From the NCBI RefSeq assembly GCF_009734445.1, contig NZ_CP046457.1, positions 1,296,001-1,360,000 of the forward strand: a stretch of 64,000 bases of DNA, given 5' to 3'. Below the pieces are notes generated by a model. The model saw only the letters and a list, made by a program, of their open reading frames with translations. It was not told where the DNA came from and did not search any database. This stretch comes from Candidatus Syntrophocurvum alkaliphilum. GTDB taxonomy: Bacteria > Bacillota > Syntrophomonadia > Syntrophomonadales > Syntrophomonadaceae. The position numbers and the translations under genes were made by a program. Of the stretch, positions 1 through 7,812 are shown piece after piece. Numbering within the stretch: position 1 is the first letter of the stretch; every line of letters starts with the position of its first letter.

Positions 1-1
1 T

Positions 2-712
2 TTTAATTCTCCATATCAAACCGATTTATTCCCAGCTTACGCAGAGCCCTTTGGGGGTGAAACAACTAAGTTTTTATCAGAAATGGCTCGAGAACATAAG
101 GTTTTATTAGTTGGTGGTTCTATTGTAGAAAAAGACAATGATGATAAGATTTATAATACTAGCTATGTTTTTGATGCTAATGGTAATTTAGTTAATAAAC
201 ATCGCAAGGTTCATCTTTTTGATATTGATATACCTGGAAAGATAAAATTTCAAGAATCCGAAACTCTATCTGCCGGTAATACTATTGAAGTTTTTAAGTA
301 TAAAGGAATAGGAATAAGTGTAATGATTTGTTATGACGGTAGGTTTCCAGAGCTAGCAAGAATAGCTGCTTTAAACGGAGCACAGATTATAATTATTCCT
401 GGAGCTTTTAATCTAACTACTGGTCCACTTCACTGGGAATTAATTATGCGAAGCCGAGCTGTTGATAATCAAGTTTTTGTTGTAGCAGCTGCACCTTCTA
501 GAAATCCTGATGCTGGATATCAAGCATGGGGACACTCAATGATTGTTAATCCTTGGGGTACAATAATAGCACAAACTGATGAAGGTGAAGGAATTGTCAT
601 GGGTGAAATCGACTTAGATGTAGTCAATAAGGTAAGACAAGAAATACCTGTTTTAAGTCAAAGAAGAAATGACCTATATCAAGTAAACTATTACCCAAAG
701 GAGGATTTTTAA
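2..712 (+). CDS. Nitrilase/omega-amidase family carbon-nitrogen hydrolase (5'-truncated by window edge)
   Basis: The reading frame is open to the first bases of the window, so the gene starts upstream and the N-terminus is missing. The visible part begins FNSPYQTDLFPAYAEPF, which in this family directly follows the catalytic Glu. The catalytic Lys (HRKVHLFDIDIPGK) and the nucleophilic Cys (MICYDGRFPE) are both present. The SRNPDAGYQAWGHS stretch resembles the omega-amidase branch, which hydrolyses 2-oxoglutaramate or 2-oxosuccinamate. The protein should be cytoplasmic. The exact substrate is inferred from family resemblance only. The stop codon directly abuts the start of the next gene, so the two are probably cotranscribed. 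Confidence 0.85.
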   Translation, partial: FNSPYQTDLFPAYAEPFGGETTKFLSEMAREHKVLLVGGSIVEKDNDDKIYNTSYVFDANGNLVNKHRKVHLFDIDIPGKIKFQESETLSAGNTIEVFKYKGIGISVMICYDGRFPELARIAALNGAQIIIIPGAFNLTTGPLHWELIMRSRAVDNQVFVVAAAPSRNPDAGYQAWGHSMIVNPWGTIIAQTDEGEGIVMGEIDLDVVNKVRQEIPVLSQRRNDLYQVNYYPKEDF

Positions 713-1126
713 ATGAAGTTTTATACAGATTATTTATGGTTTAATACTGAGAAAAGAAGAGAGTATATACGTATCACCAATCAAGTACGTGATGCCTTAG
801 AAAAAAGCGGTATACAAGAAGGTATGATATTAGTTAGTGCTATGCATATAACTGCGGGAGTTTATGTAAATGATAATGAACCAGGGATAATTGAGGACTT
901 GGATAAAATGCTAGAAGAACTCGCACCATTTGGTCCTGAGTATCTACATCACAGAACTGGCGAAGATAATGGGGATGCTCATCTAAAAAGCCTTTTAATT
1001 CACCATCAAGTTATTCTTCCAGTTACAGATGGTAAACTAGATTTAGGTCCATGGCAGGAAGTATTTTATGCAGAATTTGATGGCAGACGAAAGAAAAGAG
1101 TAGTTATAAAGGTGATGGGTGAGTAA
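713..1126 (+). CDS. YjbQ/UPF0047 family protein
   Basis: The 137-residue product has the length and the conserved core of the YjbQ (UPF0047) family: [17 protein letters not shown] near residues 43-59, then a [17 protein letters not shown] block and [14 protein letters not shown] towards the end. Some members have been reported to have weak thiamin-phosphate-synthase-like activity, but the physiological role is unsettled, so no function is claimed. AAAGGAGG lies just upstream, inside the end of the preceding nitrilase gene, and the ATG follows that stop codon directly. This points to a two-gene operon. Confidence 0.85.
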   Translation: MKFYTDYLWFNTEKRREYIRITNQVRDALEKSGIQEGMILVSAMHITAGVYVNDNEPGIIEDLDKMLEELAPFGPEYLHHRTGEDNGDAHLKSLLIHHQVILPVTDGKLDLGPWQEVFYAEFDGRRKKRVVIKVMGE

Positions 1127-1318
1127 ATACTTAATGTTGCTATGTACATAAAAAGCGCCAGACTCCGCAAGGTATATTAATCAACGATTCATGCTCCTAA
1201 CGTTAAGTGTATACATTAAATTATTCAACTATTGTTTATAATCCATAGTAATGGGCACGAAAAGGGATGTTTCCTTTTCGTGCTAAGCTTTCTACTAAGA
1301 TAAACACTACAGAAAAGC
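1127..1318. other. Intergenic region between convergent genes
   Basis: No gene was recognised here. The region holds a perfect 11-bp inverted repeat, GCACGAAAAGG ... CCTTTTCGTGC with a 7-base loop, at about 1256-1284. It lies downstream of the plus-strand pair and could act as their terminator, although no clean T-tract follows it. Confidence 0.4.
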
Positions 1319-1343
1319 AAAAAACCCCAGCTACGGGGTTTAA
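1319..1343 (-). terminator. Rho-independent terminator of the aroH operon
   Basis: On the minus strand AAACCCC-GTAGCT-GGGGTTT is followed by a T-run. It overlaps the aroH stop codon and closes the long minus-strand operon that begins near 7547. Confidence 0.8.
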
Positions 1344-1699
1344 TTAAGGTCTTTTCGTAATTTTTTAGCCTCACCTATATAAACATGTTTAATATCCTTT
1401 TGAAGTTTATTAGTATTTATATGTATTAATACCCTTATACACTTTGGTAGTGCTCCGGGCACCTCAATTTCTTGAAAACACAAAAGTGGAACGGCATCCC
1501 ACCCCATTGTTCTTGCTGCCTCTGCAGGAAAAACTGATTTTATATCAGAGGTAACTGTAAATAATACACTAGCTATATCACTAATTAAAAGTTCATTTTC
1601 TATAGTTATAGCATCAAGTAATTCACGGGTAGCTTTTAGTACTTCTTCTGCACTGTCGTTACTTACAGTAACAGCACCTCTTATGCCTCTTAATGCCAT
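1340..1699 (-). CDS. aroH: Chorismate mutase, AroH class
   Basis: The enzyme converts chorismate to prephenate, the branch point to phenylalanine and tyrosine. At 119 residues it has the size of the monofunctional AroH-type enzyme. It starts with the typical RGIRGAVTVSNDSAEEVLKATRELL and carries SVFPAEAARTMGWDAVPLLCFQEIEVPGALP and the late RVLIH segment that line the active site in this family. The fold is a trimeric pseudo-alpha/beta barrel, not the helical AroQ fold. It is the last gene of the minus-strand operon and a terminator overlaps its stop codon. No other aromatic pathway gene is nearby. Confidence 0.92.
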   Translation of the reverse strand: MALRGIRGAVTVSNDSAEEVLKATRELLDAITIENELLISDIASVLFTVTSDIKSVFPAEAARTMGWDAVPLLCFQEIEVPGALPKCIRVLIHINTNKLQKDIKHVYIGEAKKLRKDLN

Positions 1700-1723
1700 T
1701 TATGAACCTACTCCTTATTAAAA

Positions 1724-2140
1724 TTATGATACTGCCCTATGACCTAAGCCAATAGCTACTTCATCAAGATGTAGTAATCCTATACCCAAAAATATTGCTA
1801 CACTTACATGGTCAGCGTGACGGGCAACACCAATTTTTCCACCAACATTAAGTCCTAAAGCTTTGGGCATTATTTGCGAAATAGCTTCTCTGGCAGCACC
1901 AGCTACAGCCCCTTCATCTGCATGGCTATCTTTAATAACACCTTCTCGTTTTGCTGCAACTACAGATCTTTCCACTATTTTACCAACTGAATTAATAAAT
2001 TCTCCCCCATAATCAACTGCTACAGCTTTAACATTGTACTGATTTAAAAATTCCTTTTTCAAATCTGCCTCTTCCTGTCTTGAAGTTGTTAAGGCAATTT
2101 TTATTGCTGATGTTGCAACAATTTTACTTCCAATATCCAA
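1724..2140 (-). CDS. hutP: HutP family RNA-binding regulator
   Basis: This 138-residue protein matches HutP across its length: TSAIKIALTTSRQEEADLKKEF at the N-terminus, VDYGGEFINSVGKIVERSVVAAKREGVI in the middle, and the strongly conserved EGAVAGAAREAISQIMPKALGLNVGGKIG followed by FLGIGLLHLDEVAIGLGHRAV. In Bacillus, HutP is a hexameric antiterminator that binds L-histidine and Mg2+ and controls the histidine utilisation operon. No hut structural operon lies beside it here. The formiminotransferase and cyclodeaminase genes at 23.6-25.1 kb could belong to histidine breakdown but are far away. The target RNA is unknown. Confidence 0.88.
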   Translation of the reverse strand: MDIGSKIVATSAIKIALTTSRQEEADLKKEFLNQYNVKAVAVDYGGEFINSVGKIVERSVVAAKREGVIKDSHADEGAVAGAAREAISQIMPKALGLNVGGKIGVARHADHVSVAIFLGIGLLHLDEVAIGLGHRAVS

Positions 2141-2164
2141 GTAAAATCTCCCCCTATTTTTCTT

Positions 2165-2662
2165 TTATTTTACAACTACTTTCCCAATCATTACTACACT
2201 TTTATTAGTAATAAATGATTGTTGATCTTTAGGATAAGCAAGATTGTCTGATATATCTATTATATTAAAAGTAATGGGGAAGTTGTAGGCTGTTGAATCA
2301 ATTTTTATAATATCTCCTGCCATCACTTCTATCCTAACTTGATTACTTGCAAAACTATTATTTTTTTCTTCATTAATCATAACATAAGCTTTTGGTAATG
2401 ATGAAAATTCTTGTACTTCTATTGTTAAAGTTGCGTAAGGAGATGTTACTTCATCAGTAGATGGTTTGTTAGATGTATATATTTCAGAATCTTCTTCATT
2501 AACGGGAAAATTTATCGCTTGCCCCTCCATTCTTTCACTCCAACTTAGATACATCCTCATAGGTTCATGAGTCATTAACCCTTGAACTAAAACAGTTGCT
2601 ATAATTCCTAAAACAATAAACCTAATTAAGTATTTTTCAAGCAAGTTAAAAAAACGCTTCAA
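2165..2662 (-). CDS. Hypothetical membrane-anchored protein
   Basis: I do not recognise this family. The 165-residue product has one N-terminal transmembrane segment (about residues 13-30, YLIRFIVLGIIATVLVQGL). Behind it is an extracytoplasmic part rich in beta-strand-like sequence, with an acidic linker around residues 55-75. It lies between larB and the hutP-like gene in the same orientation with short gaps, so it is probably cotranscribed with them. I saw no catalytic motif. It might be a small cell-envelope or sporulation-related protein, but that is a guess. Confidence 0.6.
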   Translation of the reverse strand: MKRFFNLLEKYLIRFIVLGIIATVLVQGLMTHEPMRMYLSWSERMEGQAINFPVNEEDSEIYTSNKPSTDEVTSPYATLTIEVQEFSSLPKAYVMINEEKNNSFASNQVRIEVMAGDIIKIDSTAYNFPITFNIIDISDNLAYPKDQQSFITNKSVVMIGKVVVK

Positions 2663-2718
2663 TTTATCACCTCTCAGACAGTATTATCCTCTTCTATCTT
2701 ATGCCTGAGATAGTTTGT

Positions 2719-3474
2719 TTATCCATGAGAAATTGTCCTAAGAATCGAAAAAGCTAGTGCAGCTGCTCCATATCCATTATCTATATTAACCACTCCAACT
2801 CCGTTCGCACAAGAATTTAACATGCTAAGAAGAGCCGATAAACCATTAAAGTTGGCCCCATATCCAATGCTTGTGGGTACGGCTATCACTGGTTTTGGAG
2901 TTAAGCCCCCAACTACACTTGCAAGTGCCCCTTCCATACCAGCTACAACAATTATTACCGAAGATTGATTTATTAATTCTAGTTTATCAAACAACCTATG
3001 TATACCTGCAACACCAACATCATATACACGGTTAACCTCTGCACCCATAACTTCTAGTGATACTGCTGCTTCTTCAGCAACTGGTATATCTGCAGTACCT
3101 GCAGTTATTACAGCTATATTGCCGGAAGTTTTAAAAGTTTGATTTTTTTTATAAATTATTTGAGCTGTTTCATTATACATTAATTCAGGTATTAAACTTT
3201 TAATTTCATCATAAACATCTTTGGGTATACGAGTACCTAATAAAGAATTATTATTTTTTAAAAGAGTTTTGAAAATTTTAACTAACTGATCTGTTGTTTT
3301 GCCTTGGCAAAATACTACTTCAGGATAATTGCTAGTTATATATCTGTAATTATCTATCTTTGCAAAGCCTAAGTCATCATAAGGATTTGTTTTAATTAAA
3401 TCATAGGCTTCCTGTAAAGTTATTGTATTGCTTTGAACCTTTTGCAATATATCCATTACCTTTTTCTCATTCAT
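2719..3474 (-). CDS. larB: LarB, nickel-pincer cofactor biosynthesis (carboxylase/hydrolase)
   Basis: LarB carboxylates the pyridinium ring of nicotinic acid adenine dinucleotide and hydrolyses the phosphoanhydride. This is the first step towards the nickel-pincer nucleotide used by lactate racemase and related enzymes. The 251-residue protein has the family layout: an N-terminal helical part, then a PurE-like domain beginning IAVITAGTADIPVAEEAAVSLE (about 120-140), followed by VVAGMEGALASVVGGL and PVIAVPTSIGYGANFNGL. SD CAGGAG precedes the ATG. It follows larE by 6 bases. Neither larC nor larA is in the window. Confidence 0.92.
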   Translation of the reverse strand: MNEKKVMDILQKVQSNTITLQEAYDLIKTNPYDDLGFAKIDNYRYITSNYPEVVFCQGKTTDQLVKIFKTLLKNNNSLLGTRIPKDVYDEIKSLIPELMYNETAQIIYKKNQTFKTSGNIAVITAGTADIPVAEEAAVSLEVMGAEVNRVYDVGVAGIHRLFDKLELINQSSVIIVVAGMEGALASVVGGLTPKPVIAVPTSIGYGANFNGLSALLSMLNSCANGVGVVNIDNGYGAAALAFSILRTISHG

Positions 3475-3480
3475 ATTTCA

Positions 3481-4272
3481 CTACTCCTGATATCCATAAA
3501 GATCTAAAGATATTTTTTCAAACCCAATAACACTTAATCTTTCAATTATCTTTTTTCTTCTTAAAAATGCTTTATCAATATCCCAAGGTTTTAATTCTAA
3601 CCTAGCTTCATCACCATTAATCCTTACCCGTATAAAGTTAATACCTAATTCTTTAATATATTGTTCAGCTGCTTCTATTTTTTTCAGTAAATTAATTTCA
3701 ATTTTCTGTCCTGTTTTAATTCGTGTAGCTAGACATGATTCAGTTTCTAAATTAGCAAATGGTAATCCTTCTACTTTACTAATCTCCCTTATATCATTTT
3801 TATTCAAATCAGCTGCAATTAATGGACTTTTTATATTAAATTCTTTTATTGCTTTCATCCCTGGCCTATAATCATTTAAGTCATCAATTTGTGACCCTTC
3901 TAATATTATTGGGTTATCTAAATGAGTTTCTAAGCTGTATAAAAAAGCAAACCTTTCACGTTTGCAATAATAACAACGTAAAAGGTCATTTTTCATAAAA
4001 TCTTCACAATCTATCTCAGGTGTTTCTACTAAAAAATGGTTTACACCTAAGTATTTTGTCATTTTGTGTGCAGTTTTTATTTCTACAGAAGGAGTAATAG
4101 CTGAATAGCAAGTTATTGCTATTAAGTTATCTTTTTTTATTTCTTGTGATAATACCCATAATAAGAATGAGCTATCTAACCCGCCCGAATATGCTAAAAT
4201 AACTGAATCAAGCTTTTGTACTATTTTTTTTAAATTACTAAGTTTTTCTAATTTACCAGTTTTCTTTGGCAT
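3481..4272 (-). CDS. larE: LarE, ATP-dependent sulfur transferase
   Basis: LarE activates the carboxylated pyridinium nucleotide by adenylation and inserts sulfur to form the nickel-pincer ligand. The 263-residue product has the PP-loop signature SGGLDSS at residues 29-35. It also has the ESCLATR motif with Cys180, equivalent to the sacrificial cysteine of the Lactobacillus enzyme. Two further cysteines at 100 and 103 (RCYYCK) give three in total, so the sulfur might come from a cluster instead of a sacrificed side chain. That is inference. The start overlaps the end of the preceding oxidoreductase gene by 20 bases, with SD TGGAG correctly placed inside it. Confidence 0.92.
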   Translation of the reverse strand: MPKKTGKLEKLSNLKKIVQKLDSVILAYSGGLDSSFLLWVLSQEIKKDNLIAITCYSAITPSVEIKTAHKMTKYLGVNHFLVETPEIDCEDFMKNDLLRCYYCKRERFAFLYSLETHLDNPIILEGSQIDDLNDYRPGMKAIKEFNIKSPLIAADLNKNDIREISKVEGLPFANLETESCLATRIKTGQKIEINLLKKIEAAEQYIKELGINFIRVRINGDEARLELKPWDIDKAFLRRKKIIERLSVIGFEKISLDLYGYQE

Positions 4273-4804
4273 ATTTTACTCCAGCTAAAAAAGCCTCCTT
4301 ATTATTTTCTATCACACTTTCTTTTTTACCTTTAAAAATATCTTCAAAGTAATCTAGTGCGTCTTCAACATTTACAACACCAGTTTTTTGCAAATATGCT
4401 CCTATAAGTATCATGTTGGCAGATTTAGGATTACCCATTTCTTCTGCTAGTTTGTTAACTGGAAGTTCTAATACATTTAAATCATCACGACTAGGTTTTC
4501 GATCAACTAATGATGAATTAACTACTATAGTACCGTTAGGCTTAACCTTGGGCTCAAACTTATCTAATGAAGGACGATTCATAATAACTGCCATAGCAGG
4601 ACTATCGGTTAATGGTGAACTAATTTCATCTTCAGCAATAGTTACTAAGCAATTAGCTGTACCGCCTCTCATTTCTGCACCATATGATGGTACCCAAGAA
4701 ACATGTTTTCCAGAGCCCATTGCTGCATGTGTTAAAAATTGTCCCATTGATAAAACGCCTTGCCCTCCGAAACCAGCAAATAATACCTGTCTTTCCTTAG
4801 CCAT
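4253..4804 (-). CDS. 2-oxoacid:ferredoxin oxidoreductase, gamma subunit
   Basis: This is the gamma subunit of a four-subunit 2-oxoacid:ferredoxin oxidoreductase. The start VLFAGFGGQGVLSMGQFLTHAAM is the hallmark glycine-rich segment. It is followed by VSWVPSYGAEMRGGTANCLVTI (about 36-57) and an internal stretch closing with SANMILIGAYLQKTGVV. At 183 residues it is a complete stand-alone gamma domain. It is the last oxidoreductase gene in the cluster and overlaps larE. Whether the substrate is 2-oxoisovalerate, 2-oxoglutarate or another 2-oxoacid cannot be read from this subunit. Confidence 0.9.
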   Translation of the reverse strand: MAKERQVLFAGFGGQGVLSMGQFLTHAAMGSGKHVSWVPSYGAEMRGGTANCLVTIAEDEISSPLTDSPAMAVIMNRPSLDKFEPKVKPNGTIVVNSSLVDRKPSRDDLNVLELPVNKLAEEMGNPKSANMILIGAYLQKTGVVNVEDALDYFEDIFKGKKESVIENNKEAFLAGVKYAKENW

Positions 4805-4809
4805 ACTAC

Positions 4810-5550
4810 TTAATCCTCCTTAACTTTAAATTCCCCTAATGGATAATATGGTATCATTTTATCCTCTAGCCACTCTAGTGCGTCAAGAGGATTCATACCC
4901 CAGTTTGTTGGACAGGTAGATAAAATTTCTACCATAGAGAATCCTTTTTTGTTTATTTGATTATTAAAGGCTTTTTTTAATGATTTTTTAGCTTTAGCTA
5001 CATTAGCTGGCTTGTTAACTGCAACTCTACTAATATATGATGAACCTTCGTTCTGAGCTAATAATTCTGCCATTCTAATTGGATAACCTTCTTGCTCAAT
5101 TTTTCTTCCATAAGGTGAGGTTGAAGTTACTTGACCCAATAAAGTAGTTGGAGCCATTTGTCCACCTGTCATACCATATATAGCATTATTCACAAATACA
5201 ACTGTTATATTTTCACCACGTGCAGAGGCATGAACTATTTCAGCCATTCCTATTGATGCAAGATCACCATCACCTTGATAAGTAAATATTACATTATCAG
5301 GTTGAGTTCTTTTTAATCCCGTAGCTATAGCTGGTGCCCTGCCGTGAGCAGCTTCTATCATATCACAATTAAAATATTTATATGCCATTACGGCACAACC
5401 TACAGGACATATTCCTATAGTCTGTTCTCTAATATTTAATTCATCCATGCATTCTGCTACTACTCTATGAATTATACCATGTGTGCAACCAGGACAGTAG
5501 TGGTATCTTGTTTCTGTTAAACTTTCCGGTCTTTTTGCTACAATTTTCAT
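4810..5550 (-). CDS. 2-oxoacid:ferredoxin oxidoreductase, beta subunit (TPP-binding)
   Basis: The beta subunit binds thiamine pyrophosphate and is where the 2-oxoacid is decarboxylated. It starts with the conserved YCPGCTHGIIHRVVAE. The TPP motif follows as YQGDGDLASIGMAEIVHAS (about residues 90-108), with VFVNNAIYGMTGGQMAPTT just after it. The 246-residue length fits VorA/KorB-type subunits. The final base of the alpha-subunit gene overlaps its start, a classic translational coupling. The CPGC-type motif and Cys residues near 44-52 may ligate an iron-sulfur cluster, as in this family. Confidence 0.92.
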   Translation of the reverse strand: MKIVAKRPESLTETRYHYCPGCTHGIIHRVVAECMDELNIREQTIGICPVGCAVMAYKYFNCDMIEAAHGRAPAIATGLKRTQPDNVIFTYQGDGDLASIGMAEIVHASARGENITVVFVNNAIYGMTGGQMAPTTLLGQVTSTSPYGRKIEQEGYPIRMAELLAQNEGSSYISRVAVNKPANVAKAKKSLKKAFNNQINKKGFSMVEILSTCPTNWGMNPLDALEWLEDKMIPYYPLGEFKVKED

Positions 5551-6605
5551 TATGCTCCCTCCTTTTCGGCAACTAGCAATAATTGCTGTGTTATCTCTTC
5601 AGGATTAGGAGTCATTCCTATTCTTCCATAAAAATCCACTGGTACTTTGCCGTTAACAGCTAATCTAATATCTTCTACCATTTGTCCCATACTAATTTCT
5701 ATTGATAAGAATCTTTTCGCGGTTTCAGCAGCCTTTTTGATATGCTCATCAGGGAAAGGCCATAAAGTAATTGGTCTTATTAAACCAACCTTTACTCCTT
5801 GTTTCCTAGCTTCAATTACAGCCCTTTTTACTATTCTAAACATTAATCCAAAAGCAACAACAACTAGTTCTGCATCTTCAGTCATAAATGTTTCGGCTCT
5901 TTTTTCGTTAGCCTTAATTTCTTTATATTTATTTGCTAAGTAAATATTCCTATTTTCAATCTCATCTTGTGGCAAATGAAGTGTATTAATTATATTAGGT
6001 TCTCTACCTTTACATCCAGTGGTAGCCCAAGATTTATCATAAAAATCAGTTACTGGTTCTCTAACAATTATTGGCTCCATCATTTGACCTAAAGTCCCTT
6101 CAGCCATAAGCATAACCGGAATACGATAACGATCAGCTAACTCAAAACCTTCAATAGCAAAATCCATCATATCTTGTACACTTGCTGGAGCTAAGACCAT
6201 AATATGATAGTCACCATGTCCTCCACCTCTAGTGGCTTGAAAATAATCAGATTGAGCAGGCTGAATTCCACCTAATCCAGGACCTCCTCTAGATATATTA
6301 ACAATAACACTAGGTAGTTCACCTTCAGCTAAAAAGGATATTCCTTCTTGCTTCAAGCTTATTCCTGGACCTGATGATGCTGTCATTACTCTTTTCCCAG
6401 CTGAAGAAGCTCCATATACCATATTTATAGCAGAAACCTCACTTTCTGCCTGAACAAATGCTCCTCCTAGTTTAGGTAGTTTTTTTGCCATATATTCGGC
6501 AATTTCACTAGATGGTGTAATTGGATAACCAAAATAAGATCTACAACCTGCTATTAATGCACCTTCTCCAAGTGCTTCATTCCCTTTCATTAACACTTTG
6601 CTCAT
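5550..6605 (-). CDS. vorB: 2-oxoacid:ferredoxin oxidoreductase, alpha subunit (VorB-like)
   Basis: The alpha subunit carries the pyrimidine-binding and C-terminal domains of the oxidoreductase. The N-terminus MKGNEALGEGALIAGCRSYFGYPITPSSEI is characteristic, followed by AESEVSAINMVYGASSAGKRVMTASSGPGISLK (about residues 53-85). Length (351) and sequence flavour most resemble subunits annotated as 3-methyl-2-oxobutanoate dehydrogenase VorB, so oxidation of branched-chain 2-oxoacids is the favoured reading. 2-Oxoglutarate (KorA) is the main alternative. It is encoded between the ferredoxin-like subunit and the beta subunit in one tight operon. Confidence 0.88.
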   Translation of the reverse strand: MSKVLMKGNEALGEGALIAGCRSYFGYPITPSSEIAEYMAKKLPKLGGAFVQAESEVSAINMVYGASSAGKRVMTASSGPGISLKQEGISFLAEGELPSVIVNISRGGPGLGGIQPAQSDYFQATRGGGHGDYHIMVLAPASVQDMMDFAIEGFELADRYRIPVMLMAEGTLGQMMEPIIVREPVTDFYDKSWATTGCKGREPNIINTLHLPQDEIENRNIYLANKYKEIKANEKRAETFMTEDAELVVVAFGLMFRIVKRAVIEARKQGVKVGLIRPITLWPFPDEHIKKAAETAKRFLSIEISMGQMVEDIRLAVNGKVPVDFYGRIGMTPNPEEITQQLLLVAEKEGA

Positions 6606-6609
6606 ATCA

Positions 6610-6825
6610 TCACTCCCTTTCTACCGTAATAACAAGATCCGGACACATCAGTGCGCAAGTTGCACACCCATTACAATCATCTGGATTAATTGCTTTTACC
6701 GGATGGTAGCCTAAAACGTTGATGATATGCTTGTCCAATGATAAGACATCTTTAGGACAAAAACGAACACAAAGCTGACATGCTTTACAGAGTTCAGCAA
6801 CAAAACGAACTCTTCCCTTCGGCAT
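6610..6825 (-). CDS. 4Fe-4S ferredoxin-like delta subunit of 2-oxoacid oxidoreductase
   Basis: This 71-residue polyferredoxin has two complete 4Fe-4S motifs, CKACQLCVRFCP (residues 13-24) and CNGCATCALMCP (about 51-62). It is the first subunit gene of the oxidoreductase operon, four bases ahead of the alpha gene. It should pass electrons from the TPP/Fe-S core to soluble ferredoxin in the cytoplasm. Size, motif spacing and position all fit the delta subunit of Vor/Kor-type enzymes. Confidence 0.92.
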   Translation of the reverse strand: MPKGRVRFVAELCKACQLCVRFCPKDVLSLDKHIINVLGYHPVKAINPDDCNGCATCALMCPDLVITVERE

Positions 6826-6854
6826 CCTACATTCCTCCCCTTCTTCAACAAACC

Positions 6855-7547
6855 CTACAATATATTAGGCCTTAAGTATAATTTGATTTCTTTTACAACA
6901 CTGCCGTAATATTTAACAACATCGTTGTAAAACTGCTTTCCTACAGTTATAAAATTTACTGGCAACTCTAATATTTTAGCAAATTCCTCAACTTTTTTGT
7001 GACCATTTATTATAGTTTCTAAATTAGTTTCTTCAACTAAATTCGGGTTACTTATTATGCCGGTAAATTTAAGTTTACTTGCGTTTTCAAGCGTTTCTTT
7101 AAGCTCTATAATACTTTCTGCATCTTGAGCAAACGGCCGATAAGGATTTAATACTAGATAAAAATTATATGGTCTTGCCTTAATGTATTTGTTTAAATAT
7201 CCTAATATAAGTGATCCTACTTCATCGCCAGCTACATCTATAATAATATTACGATCTTGATTAAGAATCGAAATTATTTCTGAAGGAATATGTGGTACAT
7301 CTCCAAAGGTAAATTCCCCTCTAGGTGCTGATAAAGTTATACCATTTTCCTCAAGCATAATTTTTAAATCTCTTGAAACAAAATATGGGTTTACTAAATC
7401 TAAGTCTGAAAGCACTAAATCTTTTGAGTATTTAGCCTTGTCAACTGCATAGTTTAAGGCAATTTCTGATTTCCCACTTCCAAAACCACCAGCAAATATA
7501 TCTATATTACTTGTATAATCCAAATTATCTTTAACTGTTTTTTCCAA
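6855..7547 (-). CDS. P-loop ATP-binding protein of unknown role
   Basis: This 230-residue protein has a Walker A motif, FAGGFGSGKSEIALNYA (about residues 18-34), then LVLSDLDLVNPYFVSRD (47-63). A hydrophobic strand, NIIIDVAGDEVGS, could serve as Walker B. It has the feel of a small MinD/CobQ-like or kinase-like NTPase, but I cannot name its family. It is the first gene of the 2-oxoacid oxidoreductase operon, 29 bases ahead of the ferredoxin subunit, which suggests a linked job such as maturation or regulation. That is inference from position only. Confidence 0.7.
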   Translation of the reverse strand: MEKTVKDNLDYTSNIDIFAGGFGSGKSEIALNYAVDKAKYSKDLVLSDLDLVNPYFVSRDLKIMLEENGITLSAPRGEFTFGDVPHIPSEIISILNQDRNIIIDVAGDEVGSLILGYLNKYIKARPYNFYLVLNPYRPFAQDAESIIELKETLENASKLKFTGIISNPNLVEETNLETIINGHKKVEEFAKILELPVNFITVGKQFYNDVVKYYGSVVKEIKLYLRPNIL

Positions 7548-7748
7548 TATATTACCTACCTACTAATTAGTATTTTTCTTTGTAATATTAGAACAGAATT
7601 TGAGTAAAATCAATACATAATTATGTATTAGTAATAAAAAACAAAAATTTTACTTCTAATTAACATTGGTTTTAAGAAAAACACCATTAAACCAGAATAA
7701 TATATTTATTATACATGTTTAAACACATATCTTTATTTTGGAAAAACA

Positions 7749-7788
7749 TAAAAAAATAGACCTTAATCAACCAAATAGGCCTATTTAA
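7749..7788 (-). terminator. Probable terminator after the HDOD gene
   Basis: On the minus strand AAATAGGCC pairs with GGTCTATTT (one G-U pair) and is followed by a T-run. It lies about 25 bases beyond the stop codon of the HDOD gene. Confidence 0.65.
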
Positions 7789-7812
7789 AAGCAAATTATT
7801 TTTATTTATTTT

